64,000 bases of DNA. It comes from Desulfovibrio aminophilus DSM 12254. GTDB taxonomy: Bacteria > Desulfobacterota > Desulfovibrionia > Desulfovibrionales > Desulfovibrionaceae. Position 1 is the stretch's first letter, and every line of letters begins with the position of its first letter. The stretch lies in assembly GCF_000422565.1 (NCBI RefSeq), contig NZ_AUMA01000006.1:186001-250000 (forward strand). The letters are read 5' to 3'. The position numbers were made by a program, and so were the translations under genes. The notes below the pieces were generated by a model, which ran no database searches, had not been told where the DNA came from, and was given only the letters and a program-made list of their open reading frames with translations. Positions 47,994 through 56,363 of this stretch are shown in pieces.

Positions 47994-49250
47994 ATATTTA
48001 AAATCAATGATGTTATTCCGCAGGAACCAATCCCGTTCCTGGTAGAAGCGTTCGGCCAGTCCGCTGTCCGGGACGCCCTTCTCCGCGTCCGGCAGGCCCA
48101 GGTGCCGGGCCAGGAAGGCCCGGAAGCGGAGCCGCTGCTTCTGGTCCGCGTCCTTCCCCGCCGCAGGGGCATAGGTCTGGCCCAGGGAGTCGAATTCGGC
48201 CCGCAGGGAGAGGATGCCCTCGGGAGCATGCCCGGGCTTGCCGGTGGAGAGGAAGCGGACGAATCCCGGGTCCGCGAAGGGGGCCAGGCAGCGGTGCTCC
48301 TGGTGGCAGGGACGGCTCTCCAGGCAGGGCAGGCAGTCGAAAACGGCCTGGTGGACCGTGTGGCCTAGGCCGTAGGGGCCGGTCTCGAAGCACCATGCCG
48401 AGGAGAGGAAGAAGGCGGTCACGGGCACGCCCAGGTGTGCTGCCAAGTGCATGGTTCCGGTGTCCGGGGTCAGGACGAGGTCCAGCCCGCCGACGGCCTC
48501 GGCCAGTCCGGCCCAGTCGGTTTTGCCGGAGAGGTCCGTGACCTTGTCCGCCAGTCGACCCGGCAGGGCCCGCAGCACGGCCTTGGCCGCCGGAATCTCG
48601 GCCTTGGAGCCCAGCAGGAGGATGCGGCCCCGGCCCGCGCGCTCGAAGGCGGCGGCCGCGAACCGGGCCAGGATTTCGGGCGGCAGGGAGCGCCGCGACT
48701 CGCGCCCGGCCAGGACCACGCCCATGCCTGCCCCTCCGGCCTTGGCCTCGGGATTGACCGCCTCGGGCGGCACGGGCGCGTCCGCGAAATGAGCCCAGAA
48801 GTCTACGAGATTGATGCCCAGGCGGCGCTGGCCGGACCAGCGCATGGCCAACTCGGGCCAGGGCGCCTGCAGGGGCTGGCCCTGCCTCCAGGTGTAGCCG
48901 TACACCTGCTCGGGGTCGAAGAGCGAGGCCAGGGCGAGGTTCAGGGGCGAGCGGTTCAGGTTGTATACCGTCTCGAACCGTTGGGCGACGAGCCCGGCGA
49001 AGGCGTGGCGGTTGCGCTCTAGCATGGCCGTGAACAGGGCCTCGGGCCCGGCCTGGGCCAGGCCGGCGCCGTGGGCGGTCACGGGATGCGTGACGACCTG
49101 GGGAAAGACCAGCCGGGCCAGGGGCCCCAGGGAGGCATCCAGGCAGAGGTGGACCTGTGTTCCGGGCTGGGCGCACAGGGAGAGGATGAGACGCTTGGTC
49201 TGGACGAGGTCCCCGAAGCGGGCCAGCTGGACGACGAGCACGTGTTTCAT
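47991..49250 (-). CDS. Glycosyltransferase family 9 (heptosyltransferase-like)
   Basis: This 419-residue protein starts at ATG 49250 (a TTG two codons earlier is possible). The N-terminus MKHVLVVQLARFGDLVQTKR, the middle YNLNRSPLNLALASL and the C-terminal GLDLVLTPDTGTMHLAAHLG are the GT9 pattern of ADP-heptose transferases and related enzymes. It ends with a helical tail and a Cys cluster (FDCLPCLESRPCHQEHRC). GT9 enzymes act on LPS core or on flagellin; pairing with a CgeB gene suggests surface or flagellar glycan. It is divergent from the Met8-like gene. Confidence 0.88.
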   Translation of the reverse strand: MKHVLVVQLARFGDLVQTKRLILSLCAQPGTQVHLCLDASLGPLARLVFPQVVTHPVTAHGAGLAQAGPEALFTAMLERNRHAFAGLVAQRFETVYNLNRSPLNLALASLFDPEQVYGYTWRQGQPLQAPWPELAMRWSGQRRLGINLVDFWAHFADAPVPPEAVNPEAKAGGAGMGVVLAGRESRRSLPPEILARFAAAAFERAGRGRILLLGSKAEIPAAKAVLRALPGRLADKVTDLSGKTDWAGLAEAVGGLDLVLTPDTGTMHLAAHLGVPVTAFFLSSAWCFETGPYGLGHTVHQAVFDCLPCLESRPCHQEHRCLAPFADPGFVRFLSTGKPGHAPEGILSLRAEFDSLGQTYAPAAGKDADQKQRLRFRAFLARHLGLPDAEKGVPDSGLAERFYQERDWFLRNNIIDFKY

Positions 49251-49352
49251 GGGCAACTGTCCGTGTTCCCTGCCTAACCCGGATGCACAGTTCCTGGCAA
49301 GACGCGCACTTTGCGTTTACAGAGCCCGGGGCCGTGGTATATGGATCGGGCC

Positions 49353-50030
49353 ATGCGCTATTATCCCATGTTCGTGAATCTGGAGAACAAGAGCTGCCTC
49401 GTGGTGGGCGCGGGCGAGGTGGGGGCGCGCAAGATCGCCACCCTGCTCTCTTGCGGAGCCCGTTCCATCCTGGTCCTGGACACCCGCGAGCCCGACGAAG
49501 GCCTGAACGCCCTCTTGGAACAGCCCGGCGTGGCCTTCGAGCGCCGTGAGTTCCGCGACGCGGACCTGGACGGGCGTTTTCTGGTCATCGCCTCCACCAG
49601 CAACGAGGCCCTCAACTGGCGCATCAGCGACCTCTGCCGTAAGCGCAACCTGCTTTGCAACATCGTGGACCAGCCGGAGAAATGCAGTTTTATCGTGCCG
49701 GCCCTGGTGACTCAGGGCGATCTGACCCTGGCCATCTCCACCGGCGGCCAGAGCCCGGCCCTGGCCAAGCATCTGCGCAAGCACCTGCAGGAGTCCTTCG
49801 GCGCGGAATACGGGGCCTTCCTCGTGGTCATGGGCCGCCTGCGCCCCATGCTCCTGGAGCTGGACCGGCCCACCGGCGAGAACACCGCCGTGTTCCGAGC
49901 CGTGGTCGGCTCACGGCTCATGGAGTCCTTGGCGGCCAAGGATTTCGGCCAGGCCGCCGCCGTACTCGACGAACACCTGCCGGAACCGTTGCGTCCGCGC
50001 ATCCCGGAGCTGCTGCATGGGCTCGTTTGA
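49353..50030 (+). CDS. Precorrin-2 dehydrogenase / sirohydrochlorin ferrochelatase (Met8/CysG-N type)
   Basis: This 225-residue protein starts at ATG 49353. It has the NAD-binding CLVVGAGEVGARK (15-27) and the family segments FLVIASTSNEALNWRISDL, LCNIVDQPEKCSFIVPALV and LAISTGGQSPALAKHLRKHL. It oxidises precorrin-2 and may insert iron to give siroheme. Siroheme is needed by dissimilatory sulfite reductase and, in sulfate reducers, as a heme precursor. The stop overlaps the next gene by 14 nt and hemA follows, forming a tetrapyrrole block. Confidence 0.92.
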   Translation: MRYYPMFVNLENKSCLVVGAGEVGARKIATLLSCGARSILVLDTREPDEGLNALLEQPGVAFERREFRDADLDGRFLVIASTSNEALNWRISDLCRKRNLLCNIVDQPEKCSFIVPALVTQGDLTLAISTGGQSPALAKHLRKHLQESFGAEYGAFLVVMGRLRPMLLELDRPTGENTAVFRAVVGSRLMESLAAKDFGQAAAVLDEHLPEPLRPRIPELLHGLV

Positions 50031-50823
50031 ACTGCTGCAACTCATCGTCATCGCGGTTTATCTGGCGGGCACCCTGCTCTTCCTGGCCGGGGCCGCCCGA
50101 GCCAGGGAGAACCTCAAGCGTGCCGCCGCGCTCTTCGCCGTGGCCGGTCTGGCCTTCCACGGCGCGGACCTCTTCATCCAGATCCTGGAGCGCGGTCAGT
50201 TCCCCAGCGGCGGGGATTTCTACCTGAACCTCATCGCCTTCTGCGTGCTCCTGGCCGGGCTCGTGGTCTGGAAGCGGCTCAAGTCACGTTTTCTGGCCCT
50301 GGCCGTGCTGCCGCTGACCTTGCTCTTGTTCGTGGCCTCGCTGGCCGCCTCGGGCATCCGGGTGACGATCCCGCGCGAACTGACCCTGGTCTTCTTCGGC
50401 ATGCACATCGCGGCCCTGGTGGCCTGCATGGCCCTGCTCACCTTGGCCTTCGGCTCGGGCTTGGCCTTTTTGAACCTGAACAAGAAGATCAAAAGCAAGG
50501 CCGGACCGGCGGCCCTAGGCAAGGATCTGCCCTCCCTGGACAACTTCGACCGGGTGAACCGCTGGGCCACGCTCTACGGCTTTCCGCTCTACACGGTGGG
50601 CCTTTTTTCCGGTTTTCTCTGGCGCTGGATGGACCCGCTGAAGAAGTTCGGCTGGGACCCCATGAACATCACGGCCCTGGCCGTCTGGTTCCTGTTCACC
50701 GCGCTCTTCTACCAGCGCACGGTGCTGGGCTGGCGCGGCCGCAAGCCCGCGCTCATGGCCATCGCGGTCTTCGCCTTCGTCGTCGTGGCCTTCCTCCATC
50801 ACTCCATCACCTTCCGACCCTAG
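50017..50823 (+). CDS. CcsA/HemX-type cytochrome c assembly-like membrane protein
   Basis: This 268-residue protein has about eight membrane helices. It shows the CcsA/CcmC-related layout, with conserved His in GLAFHGADLFIQ, FFGMHIAALVACMALL and FLHHSITFRP near helix ends, plus GFPLYTVGLFSGFLWRW. The gene directly before hemA is typically HemX, a membrane regulator of HemA level or a heme handling protein. Which role applies here is not clear from sequence. It starts at ATG 50017, inside the previous gene, and hemA begins 3 nt after its stop. Confidence 0.85.
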   Translation: MGSFELLQLIVIAVYLAGTLLFLAGAARARENLKRAAALFAVAGLAFHGADLFIQILERGQFPSGGDFYLNLIAFCVLLAGLVVWKRLKSRFLALAVLPLTLLLFVASLAASGIRVTIPRELTLVFFGMHIAALVACMALLTLAFGSGLAFLNLNKKIKSKAGPAALGKDLPSLDNFDRVNRWATLYGFPLYTVGLFSGFLWRWMDPLKKFGWDPMNITALAVWFLFTALFYQRTVLGWRGRKPALMAIAVFAFVVVAFLHHSITFRP

Positions 50824-50826
50824 GCC

Positions 50827-52188
50827 ATGGACAAGAAGATCATCCTGCTCGGGCTCAATCACCGTACCGCGCCGGTGGAGGTCCGCGAACAATACGCGCT
50901 GACGAACGTCGAGGGATTCGAGGAGGGGCTGCTCCGCGACTGCCCGGTGAGCGAGTGTCTGGCCCTGTCCACCTGCAACCGGGTGGAGATCCTGGCCGTC
51001 ACCGACACGGACGAGGACGCCTCCGGGGCGGTCCTGTCCTACTGGGCCCGGGTCTGCGGCGGCGACGTGGGCGTGCTCTCCCCGCACGTCTACGCCCACG
51101 AGGGTCTGGCGGCCGTGGAGCACGTCTTCCGGGTCGCCGCGAGCCTGGACTCCATGATCATGGGCGAGCCCCAGATCCTGGGCCAGCTCAAGGCCTCCTA
51201 CCGCAAGGCCGTGACCAAGGGCGCGGCCCGGGTCATCGTCAACCGCCTGCTGCACAAGTCCTTTTCCGTGGCCAAGCGGGTGCGCACCGAGACGGCCATA
51301 GCCTCCAGCGCGGTATCCATCAGCTTCGCGGCCGTGGAACTGGCCCGCAAGATCTTCGGCGATCTGGCGGGCAAGACGGCCATGCTCATCGGCGCGGGCG
51401 AGATGGCCGAACTGGCGGCCACGCATCTGCTGACCAACGGCATCTCCCGCCTGCTCATCGCCAACCGCACCCTGGCCCGGGCCAAGGAACTGGCCAAGAC
51501 CATGCGCGGCGAGGCCGTGGCCTTCGAAGATCTGTTCGCCCGCCTGCCCGAGGCCGACATCGTCATCAGCTCCACGGGTTCGCCCACGGCCATCATCCAC
51601 TCCCGGGACATGAAGGCCGTGCTCAAGGCCCGCAAGCACGCGGCCATGTTCTTCATCGACATCGCCGTGCCCCGGGACATCGATCCGGACGTGAACAGTC
51701 TGGACAACGTCTACCTCTACGACATCGACGATCTCAAGGAAGTGGTCGAGGGCAACCTGGCCCAGCGTCGGGAGGAGGCGGTCAAGGCCCAGGACATCGT
51801 GGTCGCCGAAACCGAGACCTTCGGCCGCTGGCTTAAGTCCCTGGACCTTCAGCCGACCATCGTGGACCTCATGGGCCGCGCCGAGGACATCGGCCGTCGT
51901 GAGCTGGCCCGGACCCTGCGCCGCATCGGCCCGGTGGACGAGGAGACGCGCAACGCACTGGAAACCCTGGTCCTCTCCGTGGGGCACAAGCTCCTGCACG
52001 AGCCGGTGGTCTACCTCAAGCGCCGGGCTCAGGAAGAGACCGCCGAGCGCTTCATCGACCAGGCGCGGCGAATGTTCAACCTGGACCGGGAAGACGTGCC
52101 GCAGGACGCCCACTCCGACCGCAAGAGGCCGGACGCGGATCCCGAAGACGAGGATGGCGGAGAACCGGTCTGCCACCCTCAACATTAG
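50827..52188 (+). CDS. hemA: Glutamyl-tRNA reductase
   Basis: This 453-residue protein has the family marks GLNHRTAPVEVRE, catalytic Cys50 in LALSTCNRVEIL, HVFRVAASLDSMIMGEPQIL, the NADP loop MLIGAGEMAELAATHL and FFIDIAVPRDIDPDV. It makes glutamate-1-semialdehyde, the first committed step of tetrapyrrole synthesis, from charged tRNA-Glu. The C-terminal ~60 residues are charged and acidic. It is the third gene of the Met8-HemX-HemA unit, and a small hypothetical gene follows after 8 nt. Confidence 0.97.
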   Translation: MDKKIILLGLNHRTAPVEVREQYALTNVEGFEEGLLRDCPVSECLALSTCNRVEILAVTDTDEDASGAVLSYWARVCGGDVGVLSPHVYAHEGLAAVEHVFRVAASLDSMIMGEPQILGQLKASYRKAVTKGAARVIVNRLLHKSFSVAKRVRTETAIASSAVSISFAAVELARKIFGDLAGKTAMLIGAGEMAELAATHLLTNGISRLLIANRTLARAKELAKTMRGEAVAFEDLFARLPEADIVISSTGSPTAIIHSRDMKAVLKARKHAAMFFIDIAVPRDIDPDVNSLDNVYLYDIDDLKEVVEGNLAQRREEAVKAQDIVVAETETFGRWLKSLDLQPTIVDLMGRAEDIGRRELARTLRRIGPVDEETRNALETLVLSVGHKLLHEPVVYLKRRAQEETAERFIDQARRMFNLDREDVPQDAHSDRKRPDADPEDEDGGEPVCHPQH

Positions 52189-52196
52189 GACGAACC

Positions 52197-52535
52197 ATGC
52201 GCAGCTACCAGATCGAGGATTTGACCGAGGAAAGCGTCCGCAGGATCGAGGCCCGGCTCACGGAGCTGGGATTGCGTGGCTCCCTGGACGGCATCTACTA
52301 TCTTCCTGTACCCGCCGAACTGCTCGACACGGAGCAGAAGGCCCACGTCGAGACCTGCGGCCCGCACATCATGGCCCTGGAGGTCATCGACGGCGGCCGC
52401 CTCAAACTGGAACTCCTGGTCCGCGGCCGGGGCCCCCTGCGCTGTTCGTGCATCGCCTACGCCACACCCGCTCAGCGCGAACGTATGATTGATTTTTTGG
52501 ATCAACTCATCAGGGATATGGATATCGCGGTTTGA
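52197..52535 (+). CDS. Small conserved hypothetical protein after hemA
   Basis: This 112-residue protein starts at the ATG at 52197, 8 nt after hemA. It has an alpha/beta look: MRSYQIEDLTEESVRRIEAR, then GSLDGIYYLPVPAELLDTEQ, GRLKLELLVRG and CSCIAYATPAQRERMIDFLD. There are three Cys (positions ~54, 83, 85). No signal peptide or membrane segment. I do not recognise a family; close coupling with hemA and tilS suggests translation-linked expression only. Confidence 0.72.
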   Translation: MRSYQIEDLTEESVRRIEARLTELGLRGSLDGIYYLPVPAELLDTEQKAHVETCGPHIMALEVIDGGRLKLELLVRGRGPLRCSCIAYATPAQRERMIDFLDQLIRDMDIAV

Positions 52536-52547
52536 CCGCTCGGGGGA

Positions 52548-53582
52548 ATGATGGCCGCTCCCCTGCCCCGAACCCTTCAGGAAATGCCGCCCCGTTGGGC
52601 GCATTTCTGCCTGGGGATTGAGCGCTTCACCGCCACGGACCTGGGCGTGTCCCCTTGGGCTTCCAGGGTTCTGGTGGCCTTTTCCGGCGGCCTGGACTCC
52701 ACGGCTCTGTTGCTGGTCGCCGTCTGTCTGACCGCCCGGAACGGCGGATCGGTGCGGGCGGCGCACTTGGATCATGGGCTGCGTCCTGAGTCCGGCGAGG
52801 ACGCCAGCGCGGCCCTCGATTTCTGCGCGGCCCTGGGTGTGCCCTGCTCCGTCCAGCGCGTGGACGTGGCCGCGTTGGCCGACAAGATGGGCACGGGCCT
52901 GGAGGACGCCGGACGCGAGGCGCGCCTGGAGTTCCTGGAGCAGGCCCGGGTCGAGGCCGGGGCCGACTGGATTCTCTTGGGCCATCACCTGGACGACCTG
53001 GCCGAGGATGTGCTCCTGCGCCTGGTGCGCGGCACGGGCTGGCCCGGGCTGTCCGGCATGCCCGGCCGGGACGACGGCCGCCGTCTGCTCCGGCCCCTGC
53101 TCCTCACGCCCAAGTCCACGCTACGGGATTTCCTCACCGACCTGTCGGCGTCCTGGCGCGAGGACTCCAGCAATCAGGAGCCCCTGTTCCGGCGCAACCG
53201 CATGCGCCATTCCGTGCTGCCCCTGCTGCTGGAGGAGAACCCGTCCTTTCTGGACTCCGTGGCCCGGCTCTGGAGGGTGGGGCGTCAGGACGAGGCGTTC
53301 TGGGAGGGGCAGGTTCGGGCCGTGCTGCCGGATGTCCGCGAAGCGGCTCTTCTGTTGCCGGACGCGATTCTGGAAACTGCGCCGTCGGCCCTGCGCTCCC
53401 GGCTGTGCAAGCGGGCCTTGGACTCCCTCGGGCCCGGCCAAGCTCTGGCCGAGAGCCTGTTCCAGCTGGATGACGCCTGGCGGGAGAATCGTCTGGGAAG
53501 CGTGTTCCAGTTTCCCGGGAACAAACAGGCCCAAGTGACGCGGGAAGGGATTTTTTTCTTAAGAAAAAGTCTTGAAAAATAA
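52548..53582 (+). CDS. tilS: tRNA(Ile)-lysidine synthetase
   Basis: This 344-residue protein has the PP-loop VAFSGGLDSTALLL (44-57), HLDHGLRPES, ARLEFLEQARVEAGADWILL, GHHLDDLAEDVLLRLVRGTG and the TilS RNA-binding segment NRMRHSVLPLL. It makes lysidine at position 34 of tRNA-Ile2, so AUA is read as Ile; an Ile2 tRNA with CAT anticodon is expected. It starts at ATG 52548 or 52551. An AT-rich palindrome (TTTTTCTTAAGAAAAA, 53553-53568) is embedded at its 3' end. Confidence 0.9.
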   Translation: MMAAPLPRTLQEMPPRWAHFCLGIERFTATDLGVSPWASRVLVAFSGGLDSTALLLVAVCLTARNGGSVRAAHLDHGLRPESGEDASAALDFCAALGVPCSVQRVDVAALADKMGTGLEDAGREARLEFLEQARVEAGADWILLGHHLDDLAEDVLLRLVRGTGWPGLSGMPGRDDGRRLLRPLLLTPKSTLRDFLTDLSASWREDSSNQEPLFRRNRMRHSVLPLLLEENPSFLDSVARLWRVGRQDEAFWEGQVRAVLPDVREAALLLPDAILETAPSALRSRLCKRALDSLGPGQALAESLFQLDDAWRENRLGSVFQFPGNKQAQVTREGIFFLRKSLEK

Positions 53583-53809
53583 CCGATTGCGCCATCGCAA
53601 TAGCTCGGATTTCTGTCTATATTCTTTTATCCAGCTACATGGATGCGTTTCTTTTTGCGTGATTTTGATGCCGATGGAGCCGAAATGGAGCCCACGGGCC
53701 CCGTTTGCCGGGCCATCGACCCTTGAAAGCGGGAACGGTCATTGACAGCATCGGAACGACCGGCTAAAAGCTTGTGAAACTTTTGCACAAGGGCAAGGAG
53801 GAGTATTCC

Positions 53810-54481
53810 GTGAACATTCTCATTTTTGGCCCCAACGGCAGCGGCAAGGGCACCCAGGGCGCCCTCGTGAAAGAAAAATACAAGCTCGACCACATCGAGT
53901 CCGGCGCCATCTTCCGCAAGCACATCGGCGGCGGCACCGAGCTTGGCAAGAAGGCCAAGGAGTACATCGACCGCGGTGAGCTGGTGCCCGACGACATCAC
54001 CATCCCCATGGTTCTCGACGTGCTCAAGGGCTCCGGCGCCAAAGGCTGGCTTCTGGACGGCTTCCCCCGCTCCATCGTGCAGGCCCAGAAGCTGTGGGAC
54101 GCGCTGCAGGCCGCCGGTGTGAAGCTGGACTACGTGATCGAGATTCTGCTGCCCCGCCAGGTGGCCAAGAACCGGATCATGGGCCGCCGCCTGTGCGCCA
54201 ATGACAACAACCATCCGAACAACATCTTCATCGACGCCATCAAGCCCAACGGCGATACGTGCCGGGTCTGCGGCGGCGCCCTCACGGCCCGCGGCGACGA
54301 CCAGGACGAGAAGGCCATCGACAAGCGTCACGACATCTACTACGACACCACGACCGGCACACTGGCCGCAGCCTACTTCTACAAGGATCTGGCCAAGGCC
54401 GGCAAGACCAAGTATATTGAGCTGAACGGCGAGGGTTCCATCGGCTCCATCAAGGACACCCTCCTGGCTCAGCTGGCCTAG
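53810..54481 (+). CDS. adk: Adenylate kinase with Cys3His metal site
   Basis: This 223-residue protein starts at GTG 53810, with AAGGAGG upstream; an in-frame ATG 36 nt earlier has no site. Walker A is GPNGSGKGT (7-15) and the LID sequence follows GRRLCANDNNHPNN. LID metal ligands are Cys129, His135, Cys151 and Cys154, spaced x5, x15, x2 as in the D. gigas enzyme that binds Zn, Co or Fe. The usual bacterial zinc type has Cys4. It balances ATP, ADP and AMP, needed because sulfate activation by ATP sulfurylase costs ATP and pyrophosphate. A terminator follows. Confidence 0.95.
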   Translation: MNILIFGPNGSGKGTQGALVKEKYKLDHIESGAIFRKHIGGGTELGKKAKEYIDRGELVPDDITIPMVLDVLKGSGAKGWLLDGFPRSIVQAQKLWDALQAAGVKLDYVIEILLPRQVAKNRIMGRRLCANDNNHPNNIFIDAIKPNGDTCRVCGGALTARGDDQDEKAIDKRHDIYYDTTTGTLAAAYFYKDLAKAGKTKYIELNGEGSIGSIKDTLLAQLA

Positions 54482-54503
54482 ACGGAATCCACCTTGCGCA
54501 TCG

Positions 54504-54535
54504 GGCCCCCTTCCCTTCCGGGAAGGGGGCCTTTT
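54504..54535. terminator. Terminator between adk and the LysR gene
   Basis: GGCCCCCTTCCC and GGGAAGGGGGCC form a 12-bp perfect stem with a TTCC loop and four T residues on the plus strand. The LysR gene ends at the same spot on the minus strand. Confidence 0.92.
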
Positions 54536-55428
54536 CATTCCGTCGGACCGAGCACTTCCCTGGCCGTATCCATGAACGCGGCCAGGGCCGGGGAGACCCA
54601 GCGTTCCTTGCGCCGGACCATTTGCGTCAGGACGGAGAAGTCCTTTTCCTTCCACGGCACGGTCGTGATGTCTCCAGTGCGTCGTTCGTTCTCCAGGCAG
54701 ATGGCCGGAAGCAGGGCCACGCCCAGCCCGGAGGCCACGCAGCGTTTGATGGCCTCCACGTTGGAGAACTCCATCCAGGAAGCGGGTTGGTTGCCGCAGG
54801 CGGCCAGGCTGCGTTCAAAGGCCAGCCGGTAGCTGCAACGCGGCCCGGTGAAGATGATGGTCTCGTCGTTCAGGTCTCGGGCCCGCAGTGCGGCGCGTCC
54901 GGCCAGCCGGTGTCCAGGCGGCAGGGCAAGGACCATGTGTTCGAGTAGGAGTGTCTCGCTTTGGAAGCGCTCCTCCCGCACCGGCCCGCCGATGACGAAG
55001 GCGAGGTCCGCCCGGTCCTCGTCTAGGTAGGTCTTGATCTCCTCGTAGCTGGCCGGTTTGAGCACGAGGCGCACCTGGGGATGGCGCAGGCGGTAGCGGC
55101 GCAGGATTTCGGGCAGCCGATGTCCGGCCAGGGACTCCGAAGAACAGATGGTCAACTTGCCGCGCGGTTCCGCAGCCGGGCTCAGTGCGGCCAGGGCCTC
55201 CTCGGCCAGGGCCACGATGCGCTCCGCATAGGGCAGCAACGCCTCCCCCGTGGCGGTCAGCGTCACACGCCGTGGGCGGCGCTCGAACAGCGGCGACCCC
55301 AATTCTTCCTCCAGGGCTCGAAGCTGCGCCGAGACCGAGGACTGGGCCAGATGCACGGCCTGGGCAGCGCGTTTGAAACTGGCGCGTCGAGCGGCTTCGA
55401 GAAAGGTCCTGAGCTGACGGATGTCCAC
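54535..55428 (-). CDS. LysR family transcriptional regulator
   Basis: This 297-residue protein begins DIRQLRTFLEAARRASFKRA with HTH residues AAQAVHLAQSSVSAQLRAL and ends with a periplasmic-type substrate domain (LTICSSESLAGHRLPEILRR, RADLAFVIGGPV, GLGVALLPAI). GTG 55428 is the start, after AGGAGGGG. It is divergent from the unrecognised 256-residue gene, the classical layout for a LysR regulator and its target. The effector is unknown. It probably binds the palindromes between the two genes and may autoregulate. Confidence 0.93.
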   Translation of the reverse strand: MDIRQLRTFLEAARRASFKRAAQAVHLAQSSVSAQLRALEEELGSPLFERRPRRVTLTATGEALLPYAERIVALAEEALAALSPAAEPRGKLTICSSESLAGHRLPEILRRYRLRHPQVRLVLKPASYEEIKTYLDEDRADLAFVIGGPVREERFQSETLLLEHMVLALPPGHRLAGRAALRARDLNDETIIFTGPRCSYRLAFERSLAACGNQPASWMEFSNVEAIKRCVASGLGVALLPAICLENERRTGDITTVPWKEKDFSVLTQMVRRKERWVSPALAAFMDTAREVLGPTE

Positions 55429-55444
55429 ACCCCCTCCTCTATAG

Positions 55445-55499
55445 TTCGGAAAATCCGAATCATCATGGCGGAATGATTCGTTTGATCCGATAGGCTATC
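55445..55499. promoter_or_regulatory. Overlapping palindromes in the divergent LysR region
   Basis: TTCGGA-AAA-TCCGAA (55445-55459, also a T-N11-A box) overlaps CGAATCAT-N9-ATGATTCG (55456-55480). A third short one, GATAG-G-CTATC, is at 55489-55499. The layout between divergent genes and the T-N11-A match suggest LysR operator sites. Confidence 0.6.
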
Positions 55500-55535
55500 C
55501 GAGTCATCCTGCCGGAGTCAACACCGGGAGGAGCC

Positions 55536-56306
55536 ATGACGACACACGCAGATGACAACGGGAAACTCGTGCGTTTCTCACTTGGCAAGGGCGGCGAGGT
55601 CGGCATCCGGGTCCGGTCGGATTGCGTGGCCGAATCCCTCAGGGCAGCAGTCGGCGTCGAGGTTGCGTTCGACGTGGACGGTGTGCTGCGCAGCTCCCCT
55701 TCCCTGCCGCCCGCGTGGCGCGGGTTGGGCCTGGCCGCAGTTTTTCGCACCCAAGAGTCCTTGCCGCTGCTCACTACTCCGGCGACCTTCCGGACCACTG
55801 CCGGTCCCAGGGAGGTGCGCCGCCGGGGACGGTTCGTGCATGTGGAGTATCCCGCTCCTTTGGTCTGGCGGGTGGACGAGCGACGTGGAACGGCTCTGGA
55901 CGCGCTGCGGAGGCTCGGCCTGGAGCCGTGCGCGTCGATGGAGTGTCCCGCGCCCTGCTTCCTGGATCTGGACGGGGTGGTTTTGGCTGCCGCGCTGCGC
56001 GACGCCAAGGAACTGCACACCTGGAAGCCCGCCTCGCCCGTGAAGAAGGTGCTGGAAGACGCGGGGTGTTGTTGTCTGCTGCTCTGCCATGCGGCGGGCG
56101 GACGGGTTCTCGTCCGCTCCTGGCTTGGGGACGGACGGGAGGCCCCATCCCCCCTGGCCGCCGGGGCGGCGGCCAGTTTGACGCTGGCCGCCACGGACCG
56201 GAAGGCTTGCCAGGTCTGCTTCGAGAACGGGTTGGTGCTGCCGGTCCGTCTGCGTCGGGATGGGAGGCGCATCCACCGCCTCACCGTGGGGCTGTTGGCA
56301 CGTTGA
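55536..56306 (+). CDS. Unrecognised protein divergent from the LysR regulator
   Basis: This 256-residue protein starts at ATG 55536 with GGGAGGAG. No signal peptide or membrane segment. It has seven Cys, three consecutive in EDAGCCCLLLCHAAGG, and Asp-rich ends. The last third (LAAGAAASLTLAATDRKACQ and ENGLVLPVRLRRDGRRIHRL) looks similar to the C-terminal half of epimerase-fold proteins (DapF/PhzF-like), but the usual Cys and glycine motifs are not clear. The possibility is weak. Position strongly suggests control by the LysR regulator. Confidence 0.75.
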   Translation: MTTHADDNGKLVRFSLGKGGEVGIRVRSDCVAESLRAAVGVEVAFDVDGVLRSSPSLPPAWRGLGLAAVFRTQESLPLLTTPATFRTTAGPREVRRRGRFVHVEYPAPLVWRVDERRGTALDALRRLGLEPCASMECPAPCFLDLDGVVLAAALRDAKELHTWKPASPVKKVLEDAGCCCLLLCHAAGGRVLVRSWLGDGREAPSPLAAGAAASLTLAATDRKACQVCFENGLVLPVRLRRDGRRIHRLTVGLLAR

Positions 56307-56340
56307 AAGAAAAGAGCCCCCCGCCGGGGCGGAGGGCTCT
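56305..56340 (-). terminator. Terminator of secF
   Basis: On the minus strand AGAGCCC...GGGCTCT flank a GC-rich stem and are followed by TTTCTTTC, 24 nt after the secF stop codon. The convergent unrecognised gene ends on its edge. Confidence 0.8.
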
Positions 56341-56363
56341 CAAAGTGGTCGTCGGTTGTGGGC

